A stretch of DNA of 64,000 nucleotides from Auanema rhodensis. Taxonomy: Eukaryota > Nematoda > Chromadorea > Rhabditida > Rhabditidae. Of this stretch, positions 26,501-40,501 are shown piece by piece. The notes under the pieces are model-generated. The model saw only the letters and a program-made list of their open reading frames with translations, searched no databases and was not told the DNA's origin. Numbering within the stretch: position 1 is the first letter of the stretch; each line of letters starts with the position of its first letter. The DNA lies in assembly GCA_964057225.1 (NCBI GenBank), contig OZ059900.1, forward strand, positions 8,008,501 through 8,072,500. Reading direction: 5' to 3'. Position numbers and translations under genes: made by a program.

Positions 26501-27761
26501 CATATTTTTTTCTTCTAAAACGACTAAATGTATGAAATACTGTCAAAGATTGTTCATATAGGTGTATTTTGCACGAATATCAAAACTGATTGAAATATGG
26601 GCCTTTTTATGCTCAAAACGCCATATATTCAACGATTTTGGGTACAAAACATGTGAAAACTGTATGTTTTGATCAGACCCTTTGAGATATGGATTTGAAA
26701 TTCAGGATTCATAAACTTTGACTATTTTTACATATATATGTCCAATTTTAACCACTTTGGTCAAAAAGGACCGAAAATATCAAGAATTATTGGTTTTTTG
26801 GGGATTGAAGGGCATTTTGGCAAAATCAGTCAAACTTTTGATCTTAAGCATATTTTTTTCTTCTAAAACGACTAAATGTATGAAATACTGTCATAGAATG
26901 TTCATATAGGTGTATTTTGCACGAATATCAAAACTGATTGAAATATGGGCCTTTTTATGTTCAAAACGCCATATATTCAACGATTTTGGGTACAAAACAT
27001 GTGAAAACGGTATGTTTTGATCAGACCCTTTGAGATATGGATTTGAAATTCAGGATTCATAAACTTTGACTATTTCTACATATATATGTCCAATTTTAAC
27101 CACTTTGGTCAAAAAGGACCGAAAATATCAAGAATTATTGGTTTTTTGGGGTTTGAAGGGCATTTTGGCAAAATCAGTCAAACTTTTGATCTTAAGCATA
27201 TTTTTTTCTTCTAAAACGACTAAATGTATGAAATACTGTCAAAGATTGTTCATATAGGTGTATTTTGCACGAATATCAAAACTGATTGAAATGTGGGCCT
27301 TTTTATGCTCAAAACGCCATATATTCAACGATTTTGGGTACAAAACATGTGAAAACTGTATGTTTTGATCAGACCCTTTGAGATATGGATTTGAAATTCA
27401 GGATTCATAAACTTCGACTATTTCTACATATATATGTCCAATTTTAACCACTTTGGTCAAAAAGGACCGAAAATATCAAGAATTATTGGTTTTTTGGGGT
27501 TTGAAGGGCATTTTGGCAAAATCAGTCAAACTTTTGATCTTAAGCATATTTTTTTCTTCTAAAACGACTAAATGTATGAAATACTGTCAAAGATTGTTCA
27601 TATAGGTGTATTTTGCACGAATATCAAAACTGATTGAAATATGGGCCTTTTTATGCTCAAAACGCCATATATTCAACGATTTTGGGTACAAAACATGTGA
27701 AAACTGTATGTTATGATCAGACCCTTTGAGATATGGATTTAAAATTCAGGATTCATAAAAT
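23586..27761. repeat. Twelve-unit higher-order repeat (4,176 bp), copy 2
   Basis: The marker tgtcccatttt units lie at 23934 and 26022 and the tgaccaat unit at 24978. The gaaatccagg change near 24957 matches the one near 20781. The last two units (27066, 27414) differ from their copy 1 counterparts: 27066 has ggtttg and aaatgtggg, and 27414 is a T2C unit. The duplicated tract therefore ends near 27065. Confidence 0.88.
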
Positions 27762-28805
27762 TCGACTATTTTTACATATATATGTCCAATTTTAACCACT
27801 TTGGTCAAAAAGGACCGAAAATATCAAGAATTATTGGTTTTTTGGGGTTTGAAGGGCATTTTGGCAAAATCAGTCAAACTTTTGATCTTAAGCATATTTT
27901 TTTCTTCTAAAACGACTAAATGTATGAAATACTGTCATAGAATGTTCATATAGGTGTATTTTGCACGAATATCAAAACTGATTGAAACATGGGCCTTTTT
28001 ATGCTCAAAACGCCATATATTCAACGATTTTGGGTACAAAACATGTGAAAACTGTATGTTTTGATCAGACCCTTTGAGATATGGATTTGAAATTCAGGAT
28101 TCATAAACTTCGACTATTTCTACATATATATGTCCAATTTTAACCACTTTGGTCAAAAAGGACCGAAAATATCAAGAATTATTGGTTTTTTGGGGTTTGA
28201 AGGGCATTTTGGCTAAATCAGTCAAACTTTTGATCTTAAGCATATTTTTTTCTTCTAAAACGACTAAATGTATGAAATACTGTCATAGAATGTTCATATA
28301 GGTGTATTTTGCACGAATATAAAAACTGATTGAAATATGGGCCTTTTTATGTTCAAAACGCCATATATTCAACGATTTTGGGTACAAAACATGTGAAAAC
28401 TGTATGTTTTGATCAGACCCTTTGAGATATGGATTTGAAATTCAGGATTCATAAACTTTGACTATTTTTACATATATATGTCCAATTTTAACCACTTTGG
28501 TCAAAAAGGACCGAAAATATCAAGAATTATTGGTTTTTTGGGGATTGAAGGGCATTTTGGCAAAATCAGTCAAACTTTTGATCTTAAGCATATTTTTTTC
28601 TTCTAAAACGACTAAATGTATGAAATACTGTCATAGAATGTTCATATAGGTGTATTTTGCACGAATATCAAAACTGATTGAAATATGGGCCTTTTTATGC
28701 TCAAAACGCCATATATTCAACGATTTTGGGTACAAAACATGTGAAAACTGTATGTTATGATCAGACCCTTTGAGATATGGATTTAAAATTCAGGATTCAT
28801 AAAAT
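27066..28805. repeat. Seven-unit repeat, copy 1 (five matching units)
   Basis: Units 27066, 27414, 27762, 28110 and 28458 recur in order at 29502-31241, an offset of 2,436 bp (seven units). Markers are aaatgtggg in the first unit, T300A/G328A at the second-third boundary, gaaacatggg in the third, and A105T with C212A in the fourth. The third and fourth units also recur at 28806 and 29154, between the two copies. Confidence 0.85.
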
Positions 28806-29501
28806 TCGACTATTTTTACATATATATGTCCAATTTTAACCACTTTGGTCAAAAAGGACCGAAAATATCAAGAATTATTGGTTTTTTGGGGTTTGAAGGG
28901 CATTTTGGCAAAATCAGTCAAACTTTTGATCTTAAGCATATTTTTTTCTTCTAAAACGACTAAATGTATGAAATACTGTCATAGAATGTTCATATAGGTG
29001 TATTTTGCACGAATATCAAAACTGATTGAAACATGGGCCTTTTTATGCTCAAAACGCCATATATTCAACGATTTTGGGTACAAAACATGTGAAAACTGTA
29101 TGTTTTGATCAGACCCTTTGAGATATGGATTTGAAATTCAGGATTCATAAACTTCGACTATTTCTACATATATATGTCCAATTTTAACCACTTTGGTCAA
29201 AAAGGACCGAAAATATCAAGAATTATTGGTTTTTTGGGGTTTGAAGGGCATTTTGGCTAAATCAGTCAAACTTTTGATCTTAAGCATATTTTTTTCTTCT
29301 AAAACGACTAAATGTATGAAATACTGTCATAGAATGTTCATATAGGTGTATTTTGCACGAATATAAAAACTGATTGAAATATGGGCCTTTTTATGTTCAA
29401 AACGCCATATATTCAACGATTTTGGGTACAAAACATGTGAAAACGGTATGTTTTGATCAGACCCTTTGAGATATGGATTTGAAATTCAGGATTCATAAAC
29501 T

Positions 29502-31241
29502 TTGACTATTTCTACATATATATGTCCAATTTTAACCACTTTGGTCAAAAAGGACCGAAAATATCAAGAATTATTGGTTTTTTGGGGTTTGAAGGGCATT
29601 TTGGCAAAATCAGTCAAACTTTTGATCTTAAGCATATTTTTTTCTTCTAAAACGACTAAATGTATGAAATACTGTCAAAGATTGTTCATATAGGTGTATT
29701 TTGCACGAATATCAAAACTGATTGAAATGTGGGCCTTTTTATGCTCAAAACGCCATATATTCAACGATTTTGGGTACAAAACATGTGAAAACTGTATGTT
29801 TTGATCAGACCCTTTGAGATATGGATTTGAAATTCAGGATTCATAAACTTCGACTATTTCTACATATATATGTCCAATTTTAACCACTTTGGTCAAAAAG
29901 GACCGAAAATATCAAGAATTATTGGTTTTTTGGGGTTTGAAGGGCATTTTGGCAAAATCAGTCAAACTTTTGATCTTAAGCATATTTTTTTCTTCTAAAA
30001 CGACTAAATGTATGAAATACTGTCAAAGATTGTTCATATAGGTGTATTTTGCACGAATATCAAAACTGATTGAAATATGGGCCTTTTTATGCTCAAAACG
30101 CCATATATTCAACGATTTTGGGTACAAAACATGTGAAAACTGTATGTTATGATCAGACCCTTTGAGATATGGATTTAAAATTCAGGATTCATAAAATTCG
30201 ACTATTTTTACATATATATGTCCAATTTTAACCACTTTGGTCAAAAAGGACCGAAAATATCAAGAATTATTGGTTTTTTGGGGTTTGAAGGGCATTTTGG
30301 CAAAATCAGTCAAACTTTTGATCTTAAGCATATTTTTTTCTTCTAAAACGACTAAATGTATGAAATACTGTCATAGAATGTTCATATAGGTGTATTTTGC
30401 ACGAATATCAAAACTGATTGAAACATGGGCCTTTTTATGCTCAAAACGCCATATATTCAACGATTTTGGGTACAAAACATGTGAAAACTGTATGTTTTGA
30501 TCAGACCCTTTGAGATATGGATTTGAAATTCAGGATTCATAAACTTCGACTATTTCTACATATATATGTCCAATTTTAACCACTTTGGTCAAAAAGGACC
30601 GAAAATATCAAGAATTATTGGTTTTTTGGGGTTTGAAGGGCATTTTGGCTAAATCAGTCAAACTTTTGATCTTAAGCATATTTTTTTCTTCTAAAACGAC
30701 TAAATGTATGAAATACTGTCATAGAATGTTCATATAGGTGTATTTTGCACGAATATAAAAACTGATTGAAATATGGGCCTTTTTATGTTCAAAACGCCAT
30801 ATATTCAACGATTTTGGGTACAAAACATGTGAAAACTGTATGTTTTGATCAGACCCTTTGAGATATGGATTTGAAATTCAGGATTCATAAACTTTGACTA
30901 TTTTTACATATATATGTCCAATTTTAACCACTTTGGTCAAAAAGGACCGAAAATATCAAGAATTATTGGTTTTTTGGGGATTGAAGGGCATTTTGGCAAA
31001 ATCAGTCAAACTTTTGATCTTAAGCATATTTTTTTCTTCTAAAACGACTAAATGTATGAAATACTGTCATAGAATGTTCATATAGGTGTATTTTGCACGA
31101 ATATCAAAACTGATTGAAATATGGGCCTTTTTATGCTCAAAACGCCATATATTCAACGATTTTGGGTACAAAACATGTGAAAACTGTATGTTTTGATCAG
31201 ACCCTTTGAGATATGGATTTGAAATTCAGGATTCATAAACT
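29502..31241. repeat. Seven-unit repeat, copy 2 (five matching units)
   Basis: This is the second copy of 27066-28805, with the same ordered markers. The next unit (31242) is the first A91T marker unit, a type that then recurs to the right up to 50693. Confidence 0.85.
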
Positions 31242-31997
31242 TTGACTATTTTTACATATATATGTTCAATTTTAACCACTTTGGTCAAAAAGGACCGAAA
31301 ATATCAAGAATTATTGGTTTTTTGGGGTTTGTAGGGCATTTTGGCTGAATCAGTCAAACTTTTGATCTTAAGCATATTTTTTTCTTCTAAAACGACTAAA
31401 TGTATGAAATACTGTTAAAGATTGTTCATATAGGTGTATTTTGCACGAATATCAAAACTGATTGAAATATGGGCCTTTTTATGCTCAAAACGCCATATAT
31501 TCAACGATTTTGGGTACAAAACATGTGAAAACTGTATGTTTTGATCAGACCCTTTGAGATATGGATTTAAAATTCAGGATTCATAAAATTCGACTATTTT
31601 TACATATATATGTCCAATTTTAACCACTTTGGTCGAAAAGGACCGAAAATATCAAGAATTATTGGTTTTTTGGGGATTGAAGGGCATTTTGGCAAAATCA
31701 GTCAAACTTTTGATCTTAAGCATATTTTTTTCTTCTAAAACGACTAAATGTATGAAATACTGTCATAGAATGTTCATATAGGTGTATTTTGCACGAATAT
31801 CAAAACTGATTGAAATATGGGCCTTTTTATGTTCAAAACGCCATATATTCAACGATTTTGGGTACAAAACATGTGAAAACGGTATGTTTTGATCAGACCC
31901 TTTGAGATATGGATTTGAAATTCAGGATTCATAAACTTCGACTATTTCTACATATATATGTCCAATTTTAACCACTTTGGTCAAAAAGGACCGAAAA

Positions 31998-32209
31998 TAT
32001 CAAGAATTATTGGTTTTTTGGGGTTTGAAGGGCATTTTGGCAAAATCAGTCAAACTTTTGATCTTAAGCATATTTTTTTCTTCTAAAACGACTAAATGTA
32101 TGAAATACTGTCAAAGATTGTTCATATAGGTGTATTTTGCACGAATATCAAAACTGATTGAAATATGGGCCTTTTTATGCTCAAAACGCCATATATTCAA
32201 CGATTTTGG
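31998..32209 (+). repeat. Perfect 212-bp tandem duplication, left copy
   Basis: It covers unit positions 61-272 of the unit starting at 31938. The next 212 bases repeat it without any difference that I can see. At the junction ...cgattttgg is followed directly by tatcaagaatt, so 136 bp (unit positions 273-348 plus 1-60) are absent relative to two full units. Confidence 0.93.
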
Positions 32210-32421
32210 TATCAAGAATTATTGGTTTTTTGGGGTTTGAAGGGCATTTTGGCAAAATCAGTCAAACTTTTGATCTTAAGCATATTTTTTTCTTCTAAAA
32301 CGACTAAATGTATGAAATACTGTCAAAGATTGTTCATATAGGTGTATTTTGCACGAATATCAAAACTGATTGAAATATGGGCCTTTTTATGCTCAAAACG
32401 CCATATATTCAACGATTTTGG
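32210..32421 (+). repeat. Perfect 212-bp tandem duplication, right copy
   Basis: This copy is identical to 31998-32209 as read. It continues into unit positions 273-348 with the T300A form (gttatgatc), so the whole 560-bp unit equals one ordinary unit plus 212 bp. It could be replication slippage, unequal exchange within a unit, or an assembly error. Confidence 0.93.
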
Positions 32422-33541
32422 GTACAAAACATGTGAAAACTGTATGTTATGATCAGACCCTTTGAGATATGGATTTAAAATTCAGGATTCATAAAATTCG
32501 ACTGTTTTTACATATATATGTCCAATTTTAACCACTTTGGTCAAAAAGGACCGAAAATATCAAGAATTATTGGTTTTTTGGGGTTTGAAGGGCATTTTGG
32601 CAAAATCAGTCAAACTTTTGATCTTAAGCATATTTTTTTCTTCTAAAACGACTAAATGTATGAAATACTGTCATAGAATGTTCATATAGGTGTATTTTGC
32701 ACGAATATCAAGACTGATTGAAACATGGGCCTTTTTATGCTCAAAACGCCATATATTCAACGATTTTGGGTACAAAACATGTGAAAACTGTATGTTTTGA
32801 TCAGACCCTTTGAGATATGGATTTGAAATTCAGGATTCATAAACTTCGACTATTTCTACATATATATGTCCAATTTTAACCACTTTGGTCAAAAAGGACC
32901 GAAAATATCAAGAATTATTGGTTTTTTGGGGTTTGAAGGGCATTTTGGCTAAATCAGTCAAACTTTTGATCTTAAGCATATTTTTTTCTTCTAAAACGAC
33001 TAAATGTATGAAATACTGTCATAGAATGTTCATATAGGTGTATTTTGCACGAATATAAAAACTGATTGAAATATGGGCCTTTTTATGTTCAAAACGCCAT
33101 ATATTCAACGATTTTGGGTACAAAACATGTGAAAACTGTATGTTTTGATCAGACCCTTTGAGATATGGATTTGAAATTCAGGATTCATAAACTTCGACTA
33201 TTTCTACATATATATGTCCAATTTTAACCACTTTGGTCAAAAAGGACCGAAAATATCAAGAATTATTGGTTTTTTGGGGTTTGAAGGGCATTTTGGCTAA
33301 ATCAGTCAAACTTTTGATCTTAAGCATATTTTTTTCTTCTAAAACGACTAAATGTATGAAATACTGTCAAAGATTGTTCATATAGGTGTATTTTGCACGA
33401 ATATCAAAACTGATTGAAATATGGGCCTTTTTATGCTCAAAACGCCATATATTCAACGATTTTGGGTACAAAACATGTGAAAACTGTATGTTTTGATCAG
33501 ACCCTTTGAGATATGGATTTAAAATTCAGGATTCATAAAAT

Positions 33542-35281
33542 TCGACTATTTTTACATATATATGTCCAATTTTAACCACTTTGGTCGAAAAGGACCGAAA
33601 ATATCAAGAATTATTGGTTTTTTGGGGATTGAAGGGCATTTTGGCAAAATCAGTCAAACTTTTGATCTTAAGCATATTTTTTTCTTCTAAAACGACTAAA
33701 TGTATGAAATACTGTCATAGAATGTTCATATAGGTGTATTTTGCACGAATATCAAAACTGATTGAAATATGGGCCTTTTTATGTTCAAAACGCCATATAT
33801 TCAACGATTTTGGGTACAAAACATGTGAAAACGGTATGTTTTGATCAGACCCTTTGAGATATGGATTTGAAATTCAGGATTCATAAACTTCGACTATTTC
33901 TACATATATATGTCCAATTTTAACCACTTTGGTCAAAAAGGACCGAAAATATCAAGAATTATTGGTTTTTTGGGGTTTGAAGGGCATTTTGGCAAAATCA
34001 GTCAAACTTTTGATCTTAAGCATATTTTTTTCTTCTAAAACGACTAAATGTATGAAATACTGTCAAAGATTGTTCATATAGGTGTATTTTGCACGAATAT
34101 CAAAACTGATTGAAATATGGGCCTTTTTATGCTCAAAACGCCATATATTCAACGATTTTGGGTACAAAACATGTGAAAACTGTATGTTATGATCAGACCC
34201 TTTGAGATATGGATTTAAAATTCAGGATTCATAAAATTCGACTATTTTTACATATATATGTCCAATTTTAACCACTTTGGTCAAAAAGGACCGAAAATAT
34301 CAAGAATTATTGGTTTTTTGGGGTTTGAAGGGCATTTTGGCAAAATCAGTCAAACTTTTGATCTTAAGCATATTTTTTTCTTCTAAAACGACTAAATGTA
34401 TGAAATACTGTCATAGAATGTTCATATAGGTGTATTTTGCACGAATATCAAGACTGATTGAAACATGGGCCTTTTTATGCTCAAAACGCCATATATTCAA
34501 CGATTTTGGGTACAAAACATGTGAAAACTGTATGTTTTGATCAGACCCTTTGAGATATGGATTTGAAATTCAGGATTCATAAACTTCGACTATTTCTACA
34601 TATATATGTCCAATTTTAACCACTTTGGTCAAAAAGGACCGAAAATATCAAGAATTATTGGTTTTTTGGGGTTTGAAGGGCATTTTGGCTAAATCAGTCA
34701 AACTTTTGATCTTAAGCATATTTTTTTCTTCTAAAACGACTAAATGTATGAAATACTGTCATAGAATGTTCATATAGGTGTATTTTGCACGAATATAAAA
34801 ACTGATTGAAATATGGGCCTTTTTATGTTCAAAACGCCATATATTCAACGATTTTGGGTACAAAACATGTGAAAACTGTATGTTATGATCAGACCCTTTG
34901 AGATATGGATTTAAAATTCAGGATTCATAAAATTCGACTATTTTTACATATATATGTCCAATTTTAACCACTTTGGTCAAAAAGGACCGAAAATATCAAG
35001 AATTATTGGTTTTTTGGGGTTTGAAGGGCATTTTGGCTAAATCAGTCAAACTTTTGATCTTAAGCATATTTTTTTCTTCTAAAACGACTAAATGTATGAA
35101 ATACTGTCATAGAATGTTCATATAGGTGTATTTTGCACGAATATAAAAACTGATTGAAATATGGGCCTTTTTATGTTCAAAACGCCATATATTCAACGAT
35201 TTTGGGTACAAAACATGTGAAAACTGTATGTTTTGATCAGACCCTTTGAGATATGGATTTGAAATTCAGGATTCATAAACT
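33542..35281. repeat. Five-unit repeat, copy 2 (no insertion)
   Basis: This is the counterpart of 31590-33541, exactly 1,740 bp. Its second unit (33890-34237) has the normal 348-bp length and matches the sequence from which the 212-bp duplication in copy 1 was made. The fifth unit (34934) is a different variant from 33194. Confidence 0.87.
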
Positions 35282-35977
35282 TTGACTATTTTTACATATA
35301 TATGTCCAATTTTAACCACTTTGGTCAAAAAGGACCGAAAATATCAAGAATTATTGGTTTTTTGGGGATTGAAGGGCATTTTGGCAAAATCAGTCAAACT
35401 TTTGATCTTAAGCATATTTTTTTCTTCTAAAACGACTAAATGTATGAAATACTGTCATAGAATGTTCATATAGGTGTATTTTGCACGAATATCAAAACTG
35501 ATTGAAATATGGGCCTTTTTATGCTCAAAACGCCATATATTCAACGATTTTGGGTACAAAACATGTGAAAACTGTATGTTTTGATCAGACCCTTTGAGAT
35601 ATGGATTTGAAATTCAGGATTCATAAACTTTGACTATTTTTACATATATATGTTCAATTTTAACCACTTTGGTCAAAAAGGACCGAAAATATCAAGAATT
35701 ATTGGTTTTTTGGGGTTTGTAGGGCATTTTGGCTGAATCAGTCAAACTTTTGATCTTAAGCATATTTTTTTCTTCTAAAACGACTAAATGTATGAAATAC
35801 TGTTAAAGATTGTTCATATAGGTGTATTTTGCACGAATATCAAAACTGATTGAAATATGGGCCTTTTTATGCTCAAAACGCCATATATTCAACGATTTTG
35901 GGTACAAAACATGTGAAAAATGTATGTTTTGATCAGACCCTTTGAGATATGGATTTAAAATTCAGGATTCATAAAAT

Positions 35978-37021
35978 TCGACTATTTTTACATATATATG
36001 TCCAATTTTAACCACTTTGGTCAAAAAGGACCGAAAATATCAAGAATTATTGGTTTTTTGGGGTTTGAAGGGCATTTTGGCAAAATCAGTCAAACTTTTG
36101 ATCTTAAGCATATTTTTTTCTTCTAAAACGACTAAATGTATGAAATACTGTCATAGAATGTTCATATAGGTGTATTTTGCACGAATATCAAAACTGATTG
36201 AAAAATGGGCCTTTTTATGCTCAAAACGCCATATATTCAACGATTTTGGGTACAAAACATGTGAAAACTGTATGTTTTGATCAGACCCTTTGAGATATGG
36301 ATTTGAAATTCAGGATTCATAAACTTCGACTATTTCTACATATATATGTCCAATTTTAACCACTTTGGTCAAAAAGGACCGAAAATATCAAGAATTATTG
36401 GTTTTTTGGGGTTTGAAGGGCATTTTGGCAAAATCAGTCAAACTTTTGATCTTAAGCATATTTTTTTTTTCTAAAACGACTAAATGTATGAAATACTGTC
36501 AAAGAATGTTCATATAGGTGTATTTTGCACGAATATCAAAACTGATTAAAATATGGGCCTTTTTATGCTCAAAACGCCATATATTCAACGATTTTGGGTA
36601 CAAAACATGTGAAAACTGTATGTTTTGATCAGACCCTTTGAGATATGGATTTGAAATTCAGGATTCATAAACTTTGACTATTTTTACATATATATGTTCA
36701 ATTTTAACCACTTTGGTCAAAAAGGACCGAAAATATCAAGAATTATTGGTTTTTTGGGGTTTGAAGGGCATTTTGGCAAAATCAGTCAAACTTTTGATCT
36801 TAAGCATATTTTTTTCTTCTAAAACGACTAAATGTATGAAATACTGTCATAGAATGTTCATATAGGTGTATTTTGCACGAATATCAAAACTGATTGAAAT
36901 ATGGGCCTTTTTATGTTCAAAACGCCATATATTCAACGATTTTGGGTACAAAACATGTGAAAACTGTATGTTTTGATCAGACCCTTTGAGATATGGATTT
37001 GAAATTCAGGATTCATAAACT
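35978..37021. repeat. Three-unit core of a five-unit repeat, copy 1
   Basis: Units 35978 (G328A-linked, gaaaaatggg), 36326 (uninterrupted T run, gattaaaat) and 36674 recur at 37718-38761, offset 1,740. The flanking A91T units (35630 and 37370) also correspond but differ at their first 25 bases. Units 37022 and 38762 differ at T87A and gaaaaatggg. Confidence 0.8.
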
Positions 37022-37717
37022 TTGACTATTTTTACATATATATGTCCAATTTTAACCACTTTGGTCAAAAAGGACCGAAAATATCAAGAATTATTGGTTT
37101 TTTGGGGTTTGAAGGGCATTTTGGCAAAATCAGTCAAACTTTTGATCTTAAGCATATTTTTTTCTTCTAAAACGACTAAATGTATGAAATACTGTCATAG
37201 AATGTTCATATAGGTGTATTTTGCACGAATATCAAAACTGATTGAAAAATGGGCCTTTTTATGCTCAAAACGCCATATATTCAACGATTTTGGGTACAAA
37301 ACATGTGAAAACTGTATGTTTTGATCAGACCCTTTGAGATATGGATTTGAAATTCAGGATTCATAAACTTCGACTATTTCTACATATATATGTCCAATTT
37401 TAACCACTTTGGTCAAAAAGGACCGAAAATATCAAGAATTATTGGTTTTTTGGGGTTTGTAGGGCATTTTGGCTGAATCAGTCAAACTTTTGATCTTAAG
37501 CATATTTTTTTCTTCTAAAACGACTAAATGTATGAAATACTGTTAAAGATTGTTCATATAGGTGTATTTTGCACGAATATCAAAACTGATTGAAATATGG
37601 GCCTTTTTATGCTCAAAACGCCATATATTCAACGATTTTGGGTACAAAACATGTGAAAACTGTATGTTTTGATCAGACCCTTTGAGATATGGATTTAAAA
37701 TTCAGGATTCATAAAAT

Positions 37718-40019
37718 TCGACTATTTTTACATATATATGTCCAATTTTAACCACTTTGGTCAAAAAGGACCGAAAATATCAAGAATTATTGGTTTTTTG
37801 GGGTTTGAAGGGCATTTTGGCAAAATCAGTCAAACTTTTGATCTTAAGCATATTTTTTTCTTCTAAAACGACTAAATGTATGAAATACTGTCATAGAATG
37901 TTCATATAGGTGTATTTTGCACGAATATCAAAACTGATTGAAAAATGGGCCTTTTTATGCTCAAAACGCCATATATTCAACGATTTTGGGTACAAAACAT
38001 GTGAAAACTGTATGTTTTGATCAGACCCTTTGAGATATGGATTTGAAATTCAGGATTCATAAACTTCGACTATTTCTACATATATATGTCCAATTTTAAC
38101 CACTTTGGTCAAAAAGGACCGAAAATATCAAGAATTATTGGTTTTTTGGGGTTTGAAGGGCATTTTGGCAAAATCAGTCAAACTTTTGATCTTAAGCATA
38201 TTTTTTTTTTCTAAAACGACTAAATGTATGAAATACTGTCAAAGAATGTTCATATAGGTGTATTTTGCACGAATATCAAAACTGATTAAAATATGGGCCT
38301 TTTTATGCTCAAAACGCCATATATTCAACGATTTTGGGTACAAAACATGTGAAAACTGTATGTTTTGATCAGACCCTTTGAGATATGGATTTGAAATTCA
38401 GGATTCATAAACTTTGACTATTTTTACATATATATGTTCAATTTTAACCACTTTGGTCAAAAAGGACCGAAAATATCAAGAATTATTGGTTTTTTGGGGT
38501 TTGAAGGGCATTTTGGCAAAATCAGTCAAACTTTTGATCTTAAGCATATTTTTTTCTTCTAAAACGACTAAATGTATGAAATACTGTCATAGAATGTTCA
38601 TATAGGTGTATTTTGCACGAATATCAAAACTGATTGAAATATGGGCCTTTTTATGTTCAAAACGCCATATATTCAACGATTTTGGGTACAAAACATGTGA
38701 AAACTGTATGTTTTGATCAGACCCTTTGAGATATGGATTTGAAATTCAGGATTCATAAACTTTGACTATTTTTACATATATATGTCCAATTTTAACCACT
38801 TTGGTCAAAAAGGACCGAAAATATCAAGAATTATTGGTTTTTTGGGGATTGAAGGGCATTTTGGCAAAATCAGTCAAACTTTTGATCTTAAGCATATTTT
38901 TTTCTTCTAAAACGACTAAATGTATGAAATACTGTCATAGAATGTTCATATAGGTGTATTTTGCACGAATATCAAAACTGATTGAAATATGGGCCTTTTT
39001 ATGCTCAAAACGCCATATATTCAACGATTTTGGGTACAAAACATGTGAAAACTGTATGTTTTGATCAGACCCTTTGAGATATGGATTTGAAATTCAGGAT
39101 TCATAAACTTTGACTATTTTTACATATATATGTCCAATTTTAACCACTTTGGTCAAAAAGGACCGAAAATATCAAGAATTATTGGTTTTTTGGGGTGTGA
39201 AGGGCATTTTGGCTGAATCAGTCAAACTTTTGATCTTAAGCATATTTTTTTCTTCTAAAACGACTAAATGTATGAAATACTGTCATAGAATGTTCATATA
39301 GGTGTATTTTGCACGAATATCAAAACTGATTGAAATATGGGCCTTTTTATGCTCAAAACGCCATATATTCAACGATTTTGGGTACAAAACATGTGAAAAC
39401 GGTATGTTTTGATCAGACCCTTTGAGATATGGATTTGAAATTCAGGATTCATAAACTTCGACTATTTCTACATATATATGTCCAATTTTAACCACTTTGG
39501 TCAAAAAGGACCGAAAATATCAAGAATTATTGGTTTTTTGGGGTTTGAAGGGCATTTTGGCAAAATCAGTCAAACTTTTGATCTTAAGCATATTTTTTTC
39601 TTCTAAAACGACTAAATGTATGAAATACTGTCAAAGATTGTTCATATAGGTGTATTTTGCACGAATATCAAAACTGATTGAAATATGGGCCTTTTTATGC
39701 TCAAAACGCCATATATTCAACGATTTTGGGTACAAAACATGTGAAAACTGTATGTTATGATCAGACCCTTTGAGATATGGATTTAAAATTCAGGATTCAT
39801 AAAATTCGACTATTTTTACATATATATGTCCAATTTTAACCACTTTGGTCAAAAAGGACCGAAAATATCAAGAATTATTGGTTTTTTGGGGTTTGAAGGG
39901 CATTTTGGCAAAATCAGTCAAACTTTTGATCTTAAGCATATTTTTTTCTTCTAAAACGACTAAATGTATGAAATACTGTCATAGAATGTTCATATAGGTG
40001 TATTTTGCACGAATATCAA
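37718..40019. repeat. Eight-unit repeat, copy 1 (about 2.3 kb matching)
   Basis: Units 37718, 38066, 38414, 38762, 39110 (T88G), 39458 and the first part of 39806 match 40502-42803, offset 2,784 bp (eight units). The match stops inside unit 39806, where this copy reads tatcaaaactg and the other reads tatcaagactg. Confidence 0.83.
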
Positions 40020-40501
40020 AACTGATTGAAATATGGGCCTTTTTATGCTCAAAACGCCATATATTCAACGATTTTGGGTACAAAACATGTGAAAACTGTA
40101 TGTTTTGATCAGACCCTTTGAGATATGGATTTGAAATTCAGGATTCATAAACTTTGACTATTTTTACATATATATGTTCAATTTTAACCACTTTGGTCAA
40201 AAAGGACCGAAAATATCAAGAATTATTGGTTTTTTGGGGTTTGTAGGGCATTTTGGCTGAATCAGTCAAACTTTTGATCTTAAGCATATTTTTTTCTTCT
40301 AAAACGACTAAATGTATGAAATACTGTTAAAGATTGTTCATATAGGTGTATTTTGCACGAATATCAAAACTGATTGAAATATGGGCCTTTTTATGCTCAA
40401 AACGCCATATATTCAACGATTTTGGGTACAAAACATGTGAAAACTGTATGTTTTGATCAGACCCTTTGAGATATGGATTTAAAATTCAGGATTCATAAAA
40501 T

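Larger units (their letters stand above)
18018..32497. repeat. Sub-array 3: forty-one units in perfect register
   Basis: Units start at 18018 plus multiples of 348, the last at 31938. Forty consecutive units are exactly 348 bp with no single-base indel. The last (31938-32497) is 560 bp because 212 bp are tandemly duplicated inside it. The sub-array contains the twin unit, the six/twelve-unit higher-order repeat and the seven-unit repeat listed separately. Confidence 0.95.
31590..33541. repeat. Five-unit repeat, copy 1 (with 212-bp insertion)
   Basis: Units 31590 (ggtcgaaaagg), 31938 (T2C, expanded), 32498 (A215G, gaaacatggg), 32846 (A105T, C212A) and 33194 are followed by the same order in the next block. 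The length is 1,952 bp, exactly 5 x 348 + 212, because the second unit carries an internal duplication. Unit 32498 has a private actgttttt change. Confidence 0.87.
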
